DNA of 64,000 bases, taken from contig JAPLJV010000044.1 in assembly GCA_026388415.1 (NCBI GenBank), positions 83,247 to 147,246 of the forward strand. The letters run 5' to 3'. Both the position numbers and the translations under genes were made by a program. The notes below the pieces were generated by a model. It was not told where the DNA came from. It searched no databases and saw only the letters and a program-made list of their open reading frames with translations. Each line of letters opens with the position of its first letter. The stretch's first letter is position 1. Source of the DNA: Deltaproteobacteria bacterium (lineage in GTDB: Bacteria; Desulfobacterota; Syntrophia; Syntrophales; JACQWR01). Positions 1-10,186 of the stretch are shown piece by piece.

Positions 1-87
1 CTGCAGCAGGATGCTGTCCGCCTCGCTGGGCGGCCTGATGCAAGCCCCTTCATAGTGCATGCCTTCATTTGCATTAAACCAGCTCAT
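1..87 (-). CDS. Radical SAM protein, N-terminal part only (runs off the window)
   Basis: The minus strand starts with ATG at 87 behind a clear AGGAGGAATA ribosome site (91-100) and stays open to base 1, giving 29 residues. The piece ending IRPPSEADSILLQ is the typical N-terminus of a radical SAM subfamily that places its cysteine cluster shortly after this segment. That cluster lies outside the window, so the assignment rests on recognition of the N-terminal motif. It follows the SemiSWEET gene by 12 bases on the same strand, so the two are probably cotranscribed. Confidence 0.55.
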   Translation of the reverse strand, partial: MSWFNANEGMHYEGACIRPPSEADSILLQ

Positions 88-99
88 TATTATTCCTCC

Positions 100-357
100 T
101 CACTTGCCCCACTTCAATTTGGCATAGAGCATGCCAATACCTAAAACCAGGGACACGCTGTTCCATAAAATGACGGAAAGCAGGCCCAGCCAGATGCCGT
201 AGGACAGCCAGAAGGCAATGCCGATGACAAACAGCACGCTGAAGGTAAGGCTGATCTCATGGGCGCTCCGAAGCTTGAACAGCCGCCAAACCTGCGGAAA
301 CAAGCCTACGGTAGTCAACAATCCACCGATAAATCCGATCCATTCCCGCCAGTCCAA
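100..357 (-). CDS. SemiSWEET (PQ-loop) sugar transporter, 85 aa
   Basis: This small inner-membrane protein has three hydrophobic segments (about residues 7-25, 37-58 and 60-80). The first carries the PQ motif (GLFPQVWRL) typical of the SemiSWEET/MtN3 half-transporters. These work as dimers that pass small sugars across the membrane. The 85-residue length is normal for the family. The stop lies just ahead of the ribosome site of the radical SAM gene, suggesting a two-gene operon. The substrate cannot be told from sequence. Confidence 0.85.
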   Translation of the reverse strand: MDWREWIGFIGGLLTTVGLFPQVWRLFKLRSAHEISLTFSVLFVIGIAFWLSYGIWLGLLSVILWNSVSLVLGIGMLYAKLKWGK

Positions 358-678
358 ATATCTCTCCCCGATTTTCTCTATTTACTCCGCTTGACCATCA
401 TAGAACTTATCCTTGCTGACAGCAGGCTGGGATGCCATTGATTTAACAAGGTCATGCGTAAAAGCTGCTTCGGTGCATCTACTGTTACCTTATAAATAAC
501 GCACTATCAATAATTTTCTTCCCCAGCTACCGCTACCCCCCGTCCAAAATCATTCCCTGGCACACAAATTCGATGCCCGGAAAATTTTATAAAAAATTGG
601 GAAATATGTCCTTTCTTTTTCGATGGCTTTTGTGTATAAGGAGACGAAGGTTGCAGTTTTCGGAGGGAGGTTTTTGTG
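358..678. other. Intergenic stretch between divergent genes
   Basis: This stretch separates the minus-strand SemiSWEET gene from the plus-strand genes. It should hold promoters for both directions. I see no convincing protein, RNA gene or strong promoter match; the open frame on the minus strand at 507-740 has no ribosome site and a low-complexity composition. Confidence 0.4.
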
Positions 679-819
679 ATGAGCAGGGTTGATGCTATCT
701 TTCTGAAAGCATTAGAAGCGCATCCCCCGGCAGGATGCAAGATTTCAATGCGTAATGGTTATCTTTACTTGGGACACAATTACTCTGGGATGAATACATC
801 CAGGCAGAACACTCCATAA
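679..819 (+). CDS. Small hypothetical protein, 46 aa
   Basis: ATG at 679 is preceded by a strong GGAGGGAGG ribosome site (662-670). The frame runs 46 codons to TAA at 817-819. The translation (core KALEAHPPAGCKISMRNGYL) has ordinary amino-acid composition and a GYLYLG patch. I do not recognise the family. It lies 32 bases before the large DUF748 gene and could be a leader gene of that operon. The ribosome site is the main support. Confidence 0.45.
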   Translation: MSRVDAIFLKALEAHPPAGCKISMRNGYLYLGHNYSGMNTSRQNTP

Positions 820-851
820 ACTGGGAACCGACTCAATAATAGAGGCAAGGT

Positions 852-3800
852 ATGTGGCGACGTGCAATCAGGATTGTATTGAGCCTGCCGTTCCTTATTG
901 TAACAGGATTGTTCTCTATCTATCTGGTGTTCGGCTTTTTTCTGATCAACCCGCTGGCTCAAAAGCTATTGCCCTGGGTGGCCGAAACAAAACTTGCCAG
1001 CAGGTTGAGCGTGCAGCAAGTTAAATTCAATCCTATCACACTTGAAACTACCGTGGATGGCTTGAAACTGACCGAGCCAAACGGTAAGTTCCTCGCCGGT
1101 TTTGAGCAGCTCTACCTCAACATCGGTGTCACGGGACTGCTCCGCTTGGCTTGGCGTATTCAGGATATTCAAATCAAGAGCCCGCGTGCGCTGTTGGCGG
1201 TGCAACCTGATGGCAAGTTCAATTGGGCTGCGCTGATCACCAATCTGAATAAAGACAAAAAGCCACCGTCGGGGACCGTGGCAAGAGTGCTGATCGATCA
1301 CATCAAAATTGACGACGGTAAGGTCGAGTACACCGACGCCAACCGTGCAGGCCGTCCGTTCAAAGCTGTGTTGCAGCCGCTCGGGATTGAGTTCGATGGC
1401 TTGTCCACGTTGCCCGGCGATCACGGCAATTACAGAATTGTTGCCAAATTGCCTGAGCAGGGCGCTAAGCTTAAATTGAAGGGTGATATAGGGTTGAACC
1501 CGCTATCGACCAAGGGCGAAATCGCTCTGGATGGCATGCGGCTGGCCGATTTGCAGTATTTGTTCAAGAATCCGCGCAAATTCGAACTTTTGTCCGGCAC
1601 GCTGACTGCGGATTTACGTTACCGCTTCGCCATGGTACACAACAAGACGGGAGCGGACGCGCCTTCGGTGCAGGTCAACGATGCAAATCTCAGCTTAAAG
1701 AATTTCGTACTGGCTCCGCGCCGTGGTGGTTCGCCTGTGCTCGAACTTACCGAGTTGCAGATCGGCAATGCGAACATAGATCTGGCGCAGTGCCGTGTCG
1801 AAGTAGCGACCGTGAACCTGATTGGTGGCAAACTGGCGGCAACCCGCAATGTTAAGGGCACTCTGGATTGGCAAACGATGTTTGCCGCAGACAAGGAGAA
1901 AACAGCGCCGACATCCTTTGTACAATCTCCGCCTGAAGCAAGCGCACCAGCGCAGCCCTGGAAAATCGCAGTACATGCAATCAAGCTGGCTGACTGGGCG
2001 GCGCGCTTTACCGACCAGGGGTTTGCCAAACCGCTCATCGTGAGCGCAAATGGCCTTGGGATGACCGCAGCGCTGACGGGTGAAGTTGGTGACAAGCAGG
2101 CAATCGAAGTCAGCCCGGTAAATGTATCCCTGGGGCTGGTACGGGTTATGTCGGGTGAGCAGAAAGTGGCTGCGCTGCAAAGCGCCGCACTGGTCAACGC
2201 GAAACTGAAGTTGGCGGAAAACCGGCTCGTTATCGACGCAGTGGAATTGCACGACATAAGCACCGCGGTGATGCTGGACAAGAACAAAATCCTCAACTGG
2301 GCCGAGATAATGAAAGCTGCCCCGGACGTTCCAACACCAGCGCCGCAAAAGCACGCAACGGTCAAGTCAGCCGCCGCGGACAAACCCGGCATGGCTGTCG
2401 AGCTTGCACGCTTCAGTCTGGACGGTCTCGAAATCAGAATCGTTGATCAGTCGACCAACGCACCGGTCAAACTCGATGTCGCCAAGGGCTTTGTGACGAT
2501 GAACAACCTGAGTCTCGATACGAACAAACCCGTGCCGATAGAAGCCGGTTTTAGCCTCAAACAAGGTGGAAATTTCAAAGCCCACGGCAATATCACCCCG
2601 GGCAATGCGTCGGGCAAACTCGACCTAACGCTCGTCGGTCTGTCGTTGAAACCCTTTACGTCTTATGTCAACCAGTTTGCCAAGCTCAATCTGCATTCGG
2701 GTGCGGCTTCTACACGCGGCAAGCTCATGTTTGTGCGAGCCGAAACGGGGATGAAAGTGGATTTTGGCGGTGGCTTTGCGGTAGACGACCTTGCCCTCAC
2801 CAAAGAAGTATCAGGAGATCTTTTTTTCGGGTGGGAAAGGCTGTCCTCGGACAGCCTGGAGTTAAAACTGAGTCCAAATCGCCTGCACATGAACGAGTTG
2901 GTGGCGTCACATCCATTCAGTAAGGTCATTATTTTTGAAGACAAGGATATGAACCTGAAGCGTATTTTGCGTAATTCAGAGACGGAGGGCGCTAAAACGG
3001 CAAAGGCAGAAATACCTGCGAAGACAGAGACACGCGAAGAAACTGCTGTCTTCCCGTTTGCTATAGAGCGTCTGCGTATAGTCAGTGCCAACGTCGCGTT
3101 TGCCGACCTCTCGCTGAAGCCACAGTTCGGCACGCTGATGCACGACCTCACCGGTGTGGTCACAGGCCTTTCCAATGATCCGGCGACGATGGCGTTGGTG
3201 GAACTTGACGGCAAGGTGGACGAATTTGGCTCAGCCCGCATTCGTGGCTCGGTCCAGCCATTCAGGGCGACCGATTTCACTGACTTGAAGCTCACCTTCC
3301 GAAATCTTGAAATGGCCAACATGACTCCGTACTCGGGGAAATTTGCCGGGCGGAGAGTCGAATCCGGCAAGCTTGCGGTCGATCTCGAATACAAGGTCAA
3401 GCAGCGCCAGTTGGCTGGCGATAACAAGATCGTGATCAACAAACTCAAACTCGGCGAGCGGGTCGACAGCCCGGAGGCGATAAACATACCGCTCGACCTG
3501 GCGATTGCGCTATTGGAAGATAGCGAAGGCATCATCGACCTGGATTTGCCAGTTTCGGGAAACCTCGATGACCCGCAGTTCAGCTACGGTAAGGTTATCT
3601 GGAAAGCTATCGTCAACGTGCTGACCAAACTCGTAACATCACCCTTCCGCGCGCTCGGCAGTTTGATGGGAATCAGTTCCGACAAGCTTGAAGCGGTGGA
3701 ATTCGACTTCGGTGCAGCGACTCTATTGCCGCCCGAACAGGAGAAACTCAAGGAAATCGGCAAGACGCTCCTCAAACGGCCTGCGCTCACGCTGTCCATT

Positions 3801-4259
3801 GCCCCCGCCTATGCCTTGAAGAAGGATACCCGCGCGATCCAGGAATTTAGGATCCGACGCGATGTCGCACGAAGCATGGAGTTGAATGTCGAGCCTGATC
3901 ACGACCCGGGGCCGGTCGACACCGCCAATCCTCGTGCGCAAAAAGCTCTGGAGACTTTATATGGTGATCGTTTTGACAACCAGGGCGGGTTGAAGGTGAT
4001 CAAGTCCGAATACGAAAAACCCAAAGATAGCGTGAAGACGATTCATGCCGACATGCTGGAACGCCTGACCTTGCAGATTCCCGTAACAAACGTCGAATTG
4101 AAACAGCTGGCGCAGTCGCGCGGCAAAGCGGTGCAGCAGGCACTGATAACACTGGGTAAGATGGATACAGCCAAAATCAGCGTGGGCGAGCCTGTGAATA
4201 AAGACGATGACGGGAAGGTCGTAGTATGCAAGATAAGCCTGAGTACAGGCAACCACTAA
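852..4259 (+). CDS. DUF748 (AsmA-like) envelope protein, 1135 aa
   Basis: A large protein with one N-terminal membrane anchor (about residues 8-33) followed by a long periplasmic region rich in short beta strands, the pattern of AsmA-like and DUF748 proteins. These are related to bridge-like proteins that span the periplasm and are thought to move lipids or support outer-membrane assembly. The C-terminal 250 residues include the conserved [25 protein letters not shown] stretch and a segment starting [12 protein letters not shown] that resembles the start of an OmpA-like fold. Length fits the family. It is followed after 20 bases by aqpZ. Its base composition is somewhat GC-richer than the small exported genes downstream. 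The function is family-level only. Confidence 0.85.
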   Translation: MWRRAIRIVLSLPFLIVTGLFSIYLVFGFFLINPLAQKLLPWVAETKLASRLSVQQVKFNPITLETTVDGLKLTEPNGKFLAGFEQLYLNIGVTGLLRLAWRIQDIQIKSPRALLAVQPDGKFNWAALITNLNKDKKPPSGTVARVLIDHIKIDDGKVEYTDANRAGRPFKAVLQPLGIEFDGLSTLPGDHGNYRIVAKLPEQGAKLKLKGDIGLNPLSTKGEIALDGMRLADLQYLFKNPRKFELLSGTLTADLRYRFAMVHNKTGADAPSVQVNDANLSLKNFVLAPRRGGSPVLELTELQIGNANIDLAQCRVEVATVNLIGGKLAATRNVKGTLDWQTMFAADKEKTAPTSFVQSPPEASAPAQPWKIAVHAIKLADWAARFTDQGFAKPLIVSANGLGMTAALTGEVGDKQAIEVSPVNVSLGLVRVMSGEQKVAALQSAALVNAKLKLAENRLVIDAVELHDISTAVMLDKNKILNWAEIMKAAPDVPTPAPQKHATVKSAAADKPGMAVELARFSLDGLEIRIVDQSTNAPVKLDVAKGFVTMNNLSLDTNKPVPIEAGFSLKQGGNFKAHGNITPGNASGKLDLTLVGLSLKPFTSYVNQFAKLNLHSGAASTRGKLMFVRAETGMKVDFGGGFAVDDLALTKEVSGDLFFGWERLSSDSLELKLSPNRLHMNELVASHPFSKVIIFEDKDMNLKRILRNSETEGAKTAKAEIPAKTETREETAVFPFAIERLRIVSANVAFADLSLKPQFGTLMHDLTGVVTGLSNDPATMALVELDGKVDEFGSARIRGSVQPFRATDFTDLKLTFRNLEMANMTPYSGKFAGRRVESGKLAVDLEYKVKQRQLAGDNKIVINKLKLGERVDSPEAINIPLDLAIALLEDSEGIIDLDLPVSGNLDDPQFSYGKVIWKAIVNVLTKLVTSPFRALGSLMGISSDKLEAVEFDFGAATLLPPEQEKLKEIGKTLLKRPALTLSIAPAYALKKDTRAIQEFRIRRDVARSMELNVEPDHDPGPVDTANPRAQKALETLYGDRFDNQGGLKVIKSEYEKPKDSVKTIHADMLERLTLQIPVTNVELKQLAQSRGKAVQQALITLGKMDTAKISVGEPVNKDDDGKVVVCKISLSTGNH

Positions 4260-4279
4260 TTTCAGAAAGGAGATACGAA

Positions 4280-4966
4280 ATGAAGCAGTACGGCGCAGAA
4301 TTCTTTGGAACATTTTGGTTGGTTCTTGGCGGCTGTGGTAGTGCAGTTTTGGCAGCCGCATTTCCTGGGGTTGGTATTGGATTGCTGGGCGTTTCCCTTG
4401 CGTTCGGTCTAACAGTTTTAACCATGGCCTACGCGATCGGACACATATCCGGCTGCCATCTCAACCCAGCTGTGTCCATTGGGCTTTGGGCTGGCGGGCG
4501 CTTTCCTGCTGACAAGCTCCTGCCGTACATCATTGCACAAGTCCTCGGAGGCATTGTGGCCGGTGGTGTTCTCTACCTTATTGCCTCTGGCAAGGCCGGA
4601 TTCATGGTATCAGCTGGTTTTGCGTCAAATGGATATGGTATCCATTCGCCTGGTGGTTTCTCGTTGCTATCGGCGTTGGTTACCGAGATTGTCATGACCA
4701 TGATGTTTCTTCTGATCATCCTCGGTGCTACGGACAAACGGGCACCGCAAGGGTTCGCCCCGATAGCCATCGGCCTCGGACTTACATTGATTCACCTAAT
4801 CAGCATCCCGGTCACTAACACATCGGTTAACCCTGCCCGCAGTACCGCCGTCGCTTTGTTTGTTGGCGATTGGGCCATTATGCAGCTTTGGCTGTTCTGG
4901 GTCGCTCCGATCATTGGTGCTGTGTTAGGTGCCCTCGTTTATCGTTTCATCGGTGATAGTGAGTAG
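4280..4966 (+). CDS. aqpZ: Aquaporin Z, 228 aa
   Basis: An inner-membrane water channel of the MIP family. Both NPA boxes are present (HLNPAVS and VNPARS), along with six membrane segments and the typical N-terminus [14 protein letters not shown]. The start chosen is ATG 4280, preceded by AGAAAGGAGA; the longer open frame from 4226 would overlap the DUF748 gene and lengthen the protein beyond family size. The gene lies between a DUF748 protein and the mechanosensitive channel mscL, so together they look like an osmotic-response block. Confidence 0.95.
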   Translation: MKQYGAEFFGTFWLVLGGCGSAVLAAAFPGVGIGLLGVSLAFGLTVLTMAYAIGHISGCHLNPAVSIGLWAGGRFPADKLLPYIIAQVLGGIVAGGVLYLIASGKAGFMVSAGFASNGYGIHSPGGFSLLSALVTEIVMTMMFLLIILGATDKRAPQGFAPIAIGLGLTLIHLISIPVTNTSVNPARSTAVALFVGDWAIMQLWLFWVAPIIGAVLGALVYRFIGDSE

Positions 4967-5004
4967 TAATCCTGTCAAACAACACGTAGTAGAGGAGGTG
5001 AGGT

Positions 5005-5442
5005 ATGATCAAAGAATTTAAAGAGTTCATTATGAAGGGAAATGTGCTTGACATGGCGGTGGGCATCATCATTGGTGCAGCCTTTGGCAAGGTTGTCACA
5101 TCTTTTGTAAGCGATGTACTGATGCCCCCCATAGGCCTTCTGCTCGGAAAGGTTGATTTCAGTAACCTATTCATCAACCTATCAGGTAAATCATTTGAAT
5201 CGCTGGCTGATGCAAAAAAAGCCGGAGCTGCAACACTCAACTATGGGCTCTTTCTTAACACAACGATTGACTTTCTTATTGTAGGTTTTGCCATATTCAT
5301 CATGGTTAGGCAGGTCAATCGCATGAAACGCCAGGAGGTAGCTCCCGCACCTACAAACCGAGAGTGTCCGTTCTGCTATACTGCGATCCCGATTAAGGCC
5401 ACCCGCTGCCCATATTGCACATCGGAACTTGCTTCCCGGTAA
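5005..5442 (+). CDS. mscL: Large-conductance mechanosensitive channel MscL with C-terminal zinc ribbon
   Basis: MscL is the pressure-release channel that opens under hypo-osmotic shock. The N-terminal [20 protein letters not shown] helix and two membrane segments (about 15-45 and 75-100) are intact. After residue 115 the protein ends in a CPFC...CPYC four-cysteine ribbon instead of the charged helix of E. coli MscL; this tail occurs in some other bacterial MscL proteins. A strong AGAGGAGGTGAGG ribosome site precedes ATG 5005. It lies 38 bases after aqpZ, in the same orientation. Confidence 0.93.
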   Translation: MIKEFKEFIMKGNVLDMAVGIIIGAAFGKVVTSFVSDVLMPPIGLLLGKVDFSNLFINLSGKSFESLADAKKAGAATLNYGLFLNTTIDFLIVGFAIFIMVRQVNRMKRQEVAPAPTNRECPFCYTAIPIKATRCPYCTSELASR

Positions 5443-5508
5443 CTTTGCCTGTGCCGGGATGGGTGAGAGGAACTGACATCAATAAAGACAGACAGAAAGG
5501 AGTATTTC

Positions 5509-5949
5509 ATGAAACGGTTGATATTTGCACTAGTAATATCTATGGTCATAGGTAACATCCCGGCATTTGCATCGGATGTTGGCGTATCCATTAGCATTGG
5601 GCAACCGGGCTTCTATGGTCGCATTGACTTAGGGAACGCTCCCCAACCACAATTAATCTTGCCGCAACCGGTTATTATACAGCCTGTGCCACAGGGTAGG
5701 GCTGTCCAGCCAATTTATCTGCGTGTACCTCCTGATCACCAGAAGAACTGGAGCAGACACTGCCGCGATTACAATGCCTGCGGTCAGCCGGTATATTTTG
5801 TCAAGGATAAGTGGTACAATGACGTATATTCTCCCCATTACAATAAACAACATGGCAAACGGGGAGGCGACAGCCGTGACGATAGTCGCGGCAGAGGACA
5901 CGACAAAGGCAACGATAGAGGCCGGCATCAAGGTCGCGATAGGGATTAA
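5509..5949 (+). CDS. Exported hypothetical protein with charged C-terminal tail, 146 aa
   Basis: A signal peptide (about residues 1-21, cut after AFA) leads into a short conserved module with GVSISIGQPGFYGRI, a proline-rich stretch, the segment IYLRVPPDHQKNW and a paired-cysteine HCRDYNACGQPVYFV motif. The last 35 residues are almost only R, D, G, H and K. This matches a conserved but unstudied exported protein family of Proteobacteria. The ribosome site AGAAAGGAG precedes the start. It lies between mscL and a DUF2780 gene, suggesting a periplasmic stress role, which is inference. Confidence 0.75.
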   Translation: MKRLIFALVISMVIGNIPAFASDVGVSISIGQPGFYGRIDLGNAPQPQLILPQPVIIQPVPQGRAVQPIYLRVPPDHQKNWSRHCRDYNACGQPVYFVKDKWYNDVYSPHYNKQHGKRGGDSRDDSRGRGHDKGNDRGRHQGRDRD

Positions 5950-6061
5950 TGTTTATCAAACGATATTTCCTTAATAGCAAGTATTGTTACCTTGATAATT
6001 GCGATATTTGTTCCTCAAAACAATGATTAAGTGTATTTTGCTAAGAGATAAGGAGGCAATA

Positions 6062-6523
6062 ATGAAAAGAGCATATTTCATAATGAGTCTTACTCTACTG
6101 ATGGGGATAATTATTAACAGCAACTCATTAGTCAGGGCGGCAGATTCGGGGTTAGTCCAGTTAATCACTAAAGACCTTGGGGTAACGGAAAAACAGGCAA
6201 CAGGAGGAACTGGGGCCATATTCAATCTTGCCAAACATAATTTGGGTGCTGATGATTTTACGCAGGTAGCCAAGGCTGTTCCTGGCATAGACAAAATGAT
6301 GGCGGCAGCGCCCAAACCGGAAGGAGTGGCGGGGATGCTCGGAGGTGCCTCATTAGGGGGAAGTACTCCATCAGTGGGCGGAGTTGCGAGCCTGGCCGGA
6401 AGTTTCTCGAAACTGGGAATGAAGGCAGGTATGGTGAATGCGTTCATGCCCATTGTCCTTAACTATGTAAAGTCCAAGGGAGGGGAACCGCTCATGCTAA
6501 TCCTGCAAAGCGCTTTGAAGTAA
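6062..6523 (+). CDS. Exported DUF2780-family protein, 153 aa
   Basis: ATG 6062 follows an AAGGAGGCAAT ribosome site and gives a signal peptide (about residues 1-27, ending RAA). The mature part contains the alternating helix and glycine-rich pattern of the DUF2780 (VcgC/VcgE-like) family: LITKDLGVTEKQATGGTGA near its start and a terminal helix KLGMKAGMVNAFMP. No enzymatic residues are evident and the role is unknown. Neighbours are small exported and outer-membrane proteins in the same orientation. Confidence 0.75.
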   Translation: MKRAYFIMSLTLLMGIIINSNSLVRAADSGLVQLITKDLGVTEKQATGGTGAIFNLAKHNLGADDFTQVAKAVPGIDKMMAAAPKPEGVAGMLGGASLGGSTPSVGGVASLAGSFSKLGMKAGMVNAFMPIVLNYVKSKGGEPLMLILQSALK

Positions 6524-6593
6524 GGCAGGTCACATCAAAGCAAGTTTACTTTCAGATTTTCAACAATTTTTTTAGATAAGAAAGGATGAAACA

Positions 6594-7979
6594 ATGAAAA
6601 AGACAGTTTGGTTATTTTTTATGGTTATTATGGTTCTTATTCTGGCTTCGTCTGCATACGCCGACAATAAGGCCAAGGCATTCTCCTTCAGTCCCTTTGT
6701 TGGAGGCTATATGTTCGAGGGCAACGAGAATCTGAATAACAAGCCGATTGCCGGTCTCCGTTTGGGCTACGATTTCACCAAGAATTGGGGGGTGGAGGGG
6801 CTTTTTGAATATCTGAAAACGGAATACGATATCCCCGCTTTAACCTCCAAGACAAATGTTTTTGGCTATCGCCTGGAAGCTCTTTATAACTTCATGCCGG
6901 AAAGCCGGTGGGTACCATACCTGGCCGTGGGCGCAGGAGGCAGAAGCCTCGGTTATGATCATGAGCTGGTGAATAACAGGAACCAAGTTGCCCTTGATTA
7001 CGGGGCCGGGCTGAAATATTTCCTCTACAGTGATGTGGCCCTTCGCGGGGATGTGCGGCACATCATTGCACTGAATGACAGGTTTAACAACCTGGAATAC
7101 ACCCTGGGTGCAACCGTTTACTTTGGTGGTTCCAAGCAGGCGGCGGCGCCGGTCGTTGTTGATTCGGATAACGACGGCGTATCCGACAATTACGATAAAT
7201 GCCCCGGTACGCCGATAGGCGTCAAAGTTGATCAGGACGGTTGTCCTCTGGATACCGACAAGGACGGCGTTACCGACAATCTGGACAAGTGTCCCGGCAC
7301 GCCGGAAGGTGTGAAGGTGGATCAGGACGGTTGTCCACTGGATTCCGATAAGGACGGTGTTGCCGACTATCTCGATAAGTGCCCCGGTACGCCGATAGGC
7401 GTCAAGGTTGATCAGGACGGTTGTCCGCTGGACTCCGATAAGGATGGAGTGCCCGACTATCTCGACAAGTGCCCCGGTACACCGATGGGTGTCAAGGTAG
7501 ATGAGAATGGTTGCCCACCCGTGGAACAGCTTCAGGAAGTTCGAGCGGAGGCTCCGGCTGCTGCTGCCGTAGTGGAGACGAAGGAAGCAGTGGCCGCGGC
7601 TGCAGTTGCCAAGGAAATATTCGAGAAAGGCCGGGCGACCATCAATGTCGAGTTTGATACCAATAAGGCAGATATCAAGCCCGCCTTTGATAAAGAGATT
7701 CAGAAATTTGCCGATGTCATGAAAAATTACCCCGATCTCAAAGTGGTGATTGAGGGGCATACGGACAATGTCGGCGGCAAAGTTCCTAATGAGAAGCTTT
7801 CCGCGAAACGGGCCAACAGCGTGAAAGACTATTTGACGAAGAAATTTGGCATAGCAGAATCACGCTTGACGGCCAAAGGCTACGGTATGTCCAAGCCGCT
7901 TGACAGCAATAAGACGAAAGCGGGCAGGCAGAAAAACCGCCGGGTTGAAGCGGCAGTTGATTATACAATCAAGAAATAA
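6594..7979 (+). CDS. OmpA-family outer membrane protein with four TSP3 repeats, 461 aa
   Basis: Order of parts: signal peptide (1-23, cut after AYA); an eight-strand barrel domain (about 28-180, with GGYMFEGNENLNN and a terminal TLGATVYFGG); four calcium-binding thrombospondin type 3 units (about 190-309); an alanine-rich linker; and an OmpA peptidoglycan-binding domain (about 345-455, with VEFDTNKADIKP, EGHTDNVG and QKNRRVEA). It would tie the outer membrane to the cell wall. An AAGAAAGGATG site precedes ATG 6594. It ends the envelope block, with a hairpin 8 bases downstream. Confidence 0.93.
   Translation: MKKTVWLFFMVIMVLILASSAYADNKAKAFSFSPFVGGYMFEGNENLNNKPIAGLRLGYDFTKNWGVEGLFEYLKTEYDIPALTSKTNVFGYRLEALYNFMPESRWVPYLAVGAGGRSLGYDHELVNNRNQVALDYGAGLKYFLYSDVALRGDVRHIIALNDRFNNLEYTLGATVYFGGSKQAAAPVVVDSDNDGVSDNYDKCPGTPIGVKVDQDGCPLDTDKDGVTDNLDKCPGTPEGVKVDQDGCPLDSDKDGVADYLDKCPGTPIGVKVDQDGCPLDSDKDGVPDYLDKCPGTPMGVKVDENGCPPVEQLQEVRAEAPAAAAVVETKEAVAAAAVAKEIFEKGRATINVEFDTNKADIKPAFDKEIQKFADVMKNYPDLKVVIEGHTDNVGGKVPNEKLSAKRANSVKDYLTKKFGIAESRLTAKGYGMSKPLDSNKTKAGRQKNRRVEAAVDYTIKK
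7161..7520 (+). repeat. Four 90-bp tandem units encoding TSP3 repeats
   Basis: Within the OmpA-type gene, four consecutive 30-codon units read D-S-D-x-D-G-V-x-D-x-x-D-K-C-P-G-T-P-x-G with two Cys and many Asp per unit. The DNA copies differ at third positions, so the array is not recent. Asp-rich units of this type bind calcium. Confidence 0.9.
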
Positions 7980-7986
7980 ACGGATC

Positions 7987-8020
7987 GTGGGCCTCTCGTC
8001 CATAGGGATGGGGGGCCCAC
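7987..8020 (+). terminator. Hairpin after the OmpA gene, possible terminator
   Basis: GTGGGCC (7987-7993) can pair with GGCCCAC (8014-8020), 8 bases after the stop. A T-rich but interrupted stretch follows, so it is a weak intrinsic terminator at best. Confidence 0.4.
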
Positions 8021-8038
8021 TCTTGCGTTATTAACTTT

Positions 8039-8160
8039 TCATCTATTTAGTTTCTCGAGCTTTTCCTGCTCAGTCTTACATTTGATGCAAAGAGTGGTGG
8101 CAGGTCTGTAAGTCATAGCCGATGTGCCCATCACATTGGCAGTCTAACGCACTGTATTTA
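8039..8160 (-). pseudogene. Remnant of a DksA/TraR-type zinc-finger gene
   Basis: On the minus strand a 30-codon frame (ATG at 8131, stop at 8039) ends TYRPATTLCIKCKTEQEK, which resembles the C-terminal zinc-finger tail of DksA/TraR proteins. The matching first half of the zinc finger (CQCDGHIGYD) lies just upstream in another frame. The gene seems to have lost its N-terminus and to carry a frameshift. The rest of the gap up to 8420 is AT-rich with no gene seen. Confidence 0.35.
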
Positions 8161-8420
8161 CGATGTTTATAATTTAAATATTTTTATCGTACCCCCTAAG
8201 ATACCCCCAAAAATTAAAGTACCTCCCTTTATCTCTTCTCTATGATATCATTTGCAACCATATCTTCAAACGCATATTTCTTTTTTCCTTTCCGGTCATT
8301 TTTTGTCCAGCTCCTGTAACTGAAGGGCAAGTGCGCCCTTACATATTCAATTGACATAACCGAATATTTTCCCTATCCTCGATCCAGCGGACTCGATAAT
8401 TTCTTTGGAGGAATGACGGG

Positions 8421-10130
8421 ATGAAAGAAGGCGAGAGCAACCTGCTCTACTATGGGGACAACCTGGACATTCTCCGCCGCTATGTGAAGGACGAGACGGT
8501 TGACCTCGTTTATCTGGACCCTCCTTTCAACTCCAATACCAATTACAATGTCCTCTTCGCGGAAAAAGACGGGAGCAAGGCCGCAAGTCAGATTCAGGCT
8601 TTCTCGGATACCTGGACCTGGAATCAGGAAAGCGAATCCACCTTTGCAGAGATAGTGATGGCGGGAGGGAAGGTCTCCGATTGCCTGCAAGCATTCAGGA
8701 ATTTTCTGGGCGAATGCGACATGCTGGCCTACCTCGTGATGATGGCCCCGCGTCTGGCAGAACTTCGGCGGGTGATGAGATCAACTGCGAGCATTTACCT
8801 TCACTGCGACCCGACGGCAAGTCACTATCTGAAGATGCTTATGGACGCCGTTTTCGGACCGATCAACTTCAGGAATGAGATTATCTGGAAGCGGACAACA
8901 TCGAAATCCCTGATGACGCGAAGACTGCCATCAAACCATGATGTCATATTGAATTACCAGGCTTCTCCGGATGCATGTTGGAATGCGGACGCCATGTTTT
9001 CTGCGTATGATCTTGCCAATCTGGATGAGAAGACTACGGGTAAGTACTGCCAGCGAGACAAGGACGGAAGACTGTATCAGTTGGACAACCTGAGCAACCC
9101 TAACCCTGACCGCCCAAACTTGACATATGAATTTCTCGGAGTCACCAAGGTTTGGCGTTGGACAAAGGAACGTATGCAGAAAGCGTATGAAGACGGACTT
9201 GTAATCCAGCCGAGTCCGGGCGCAATACCACGGTTCAAGCGGTATCTGGACGAGCAAAAAGGGAAACCGCTTGATGATGTCTGGACCGATATTCCGCCTC
9301 TCAATTCACAGGCGGCGGAACGTCTCGGATACCCGACGCAGAAGCCGGTTGCTCTCCTGGAAAGAATAATTCGTGCCTCATGCCCGGAAGGCGGCCTTGT
9401 CCTTGACCCCTTCTGTGGATGTGGGACCACGATTGCCGCCGCACAGGCGCTGGGCCATCCGTGGATAGGAATTGACATTACACACCTTGCCATAACCCTC
9501 ATCAAGCAACGCATGAAGGATTCCTTCGGCATCGAGCAGGGTGTTCGCGCCACACCGACGGGAAAAGTGAGGGAAACGGTGGCGGAATATGGAGCGGTAA
9601 CAAAGCGTCCTTTCCATGTCGTGGGCGAGCCTACAAGCGAGCCGGACGCGGAGGCACTGGCGGCCTCGGACCCGTATCAATTCCAATGGTGGGCGCTGGG
9701 ACTTGTGGGGGCGCGGCCCGTCGAGCAGAAAAAGGGAGCGGACAAAGGTATTGACGGGCGGATCATCTTCCAAGGGGACAAGCCAGGCACCTTTGAAAGC
9801 GTCATCCTGTCGGTAAAGGCAGGGAAGACCGGCTCCACGCACGTCCGAGATCTGAAAGGGGTCCTGGAGCGGGAAAAGGCAGCGATTGGCGTTCTTATCT
9901 CAATGCAAGAACCACCTGGACCAATGAAAACCGAAGCAGTGACGGCGGGATTTTATGAGTCCGCCTTATGGGGAAAGAAGTACCCGAAGTTGCAACTTTT
10001 CACAGTAGCCGAACTGCTGGCCGGGAAGAAAATAGAAATGCCTCCAATCCGGCAAGTGGGGGCGACGTTCAAAAAGGCTCCGAAGGCGGGGGCGGAAAAG
10101 AAAGCTGAGCAACAGGAATTGCAGGTATGA
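8421..10130 (+). CDS. Beta-class site-specific DNA methyltransferase fused to a Mrr-like nuclease domain, 569 aa
   Basis: The N-terminal half is an N6-adenine/N4-cytosine methyltransferase. Motif IV DPPF sits at about residue 33 and the cofactor motif LDPFCGCGTT at about 328, the order of beta-class enzymes such as Mod of type III systems. The C-terminal part (about 420-535) has a nuclease-like pattern: KGADKGIDGRI near 438-448 and LSVKAGK near 462-468, resembling the D...(Q/E)xK centre of Mrr-like endonucleases, with Ser at the usual Q/E position. It may cut and modify DNA in one chain or be an orphan methylase. ATG 8421 follows TTTGGAGGAA. A gene of unknown function follows on the same strand. 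Confidence 0.85.
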   Translation: MKEGESNLLYYGDNLDILRRYVKDETVDLVYLDPPFNSNTNYNVLFAEKDGSKAASQIQAFSDTWTWNQESESTFAEIVMAGGKVSDCLQAFRNFLGECDMLAYLVMMAPRLAELRRVMRSTASIYLHCDPTASHYLKMLMDAVFGPINFRNEIIWKRTTSKSLMTRRLPSNHDVILNYQASPDACWNADAMFSAYDLANLDEKTTGKYCQRDKDGRLYQLDNLSNPNPDRPNLTYEFLGVTKVWRWTKERMQKAYEDGLVIQPSPGAIPRFKRYLDEQKGKPLDDVWTDIPPLNSQAAERLGYPTQKPVALLERIIRASCPEGGLVLDPFCGCGTTIAAAQALGHPWIGIDITHLAITLIKQRMKDSFGIEQGVRATPTGKVRETVAEYGAVTKRPFHVVGEPTSEPDAEALAASDPYQFQWWALGLVGARPVEQKKGADKGIDGRIIFQGDKPGTFESVILSVKAGKTGSTHVRDLKGVLEREKAAIGVLISMQEPPGPMKTEAVTAGFYESALWGKKYPKLQLFTVAELLAGKKIEMPPIRQVGATFKKAPKAGAEKKAEQQELQV

Positions 10131-10186
10131 TTATTTACGGTCGCCCTTTTCATCCAGCACAATAAATATTATCTGGGAGTTGTCTT

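Noticed and set aside
6840..7760. Minus-strand open frame of 306 codons
   Set aside because: Antisense of the OmpA gene; its repetitive composition mirrors the TSP3 repeats.
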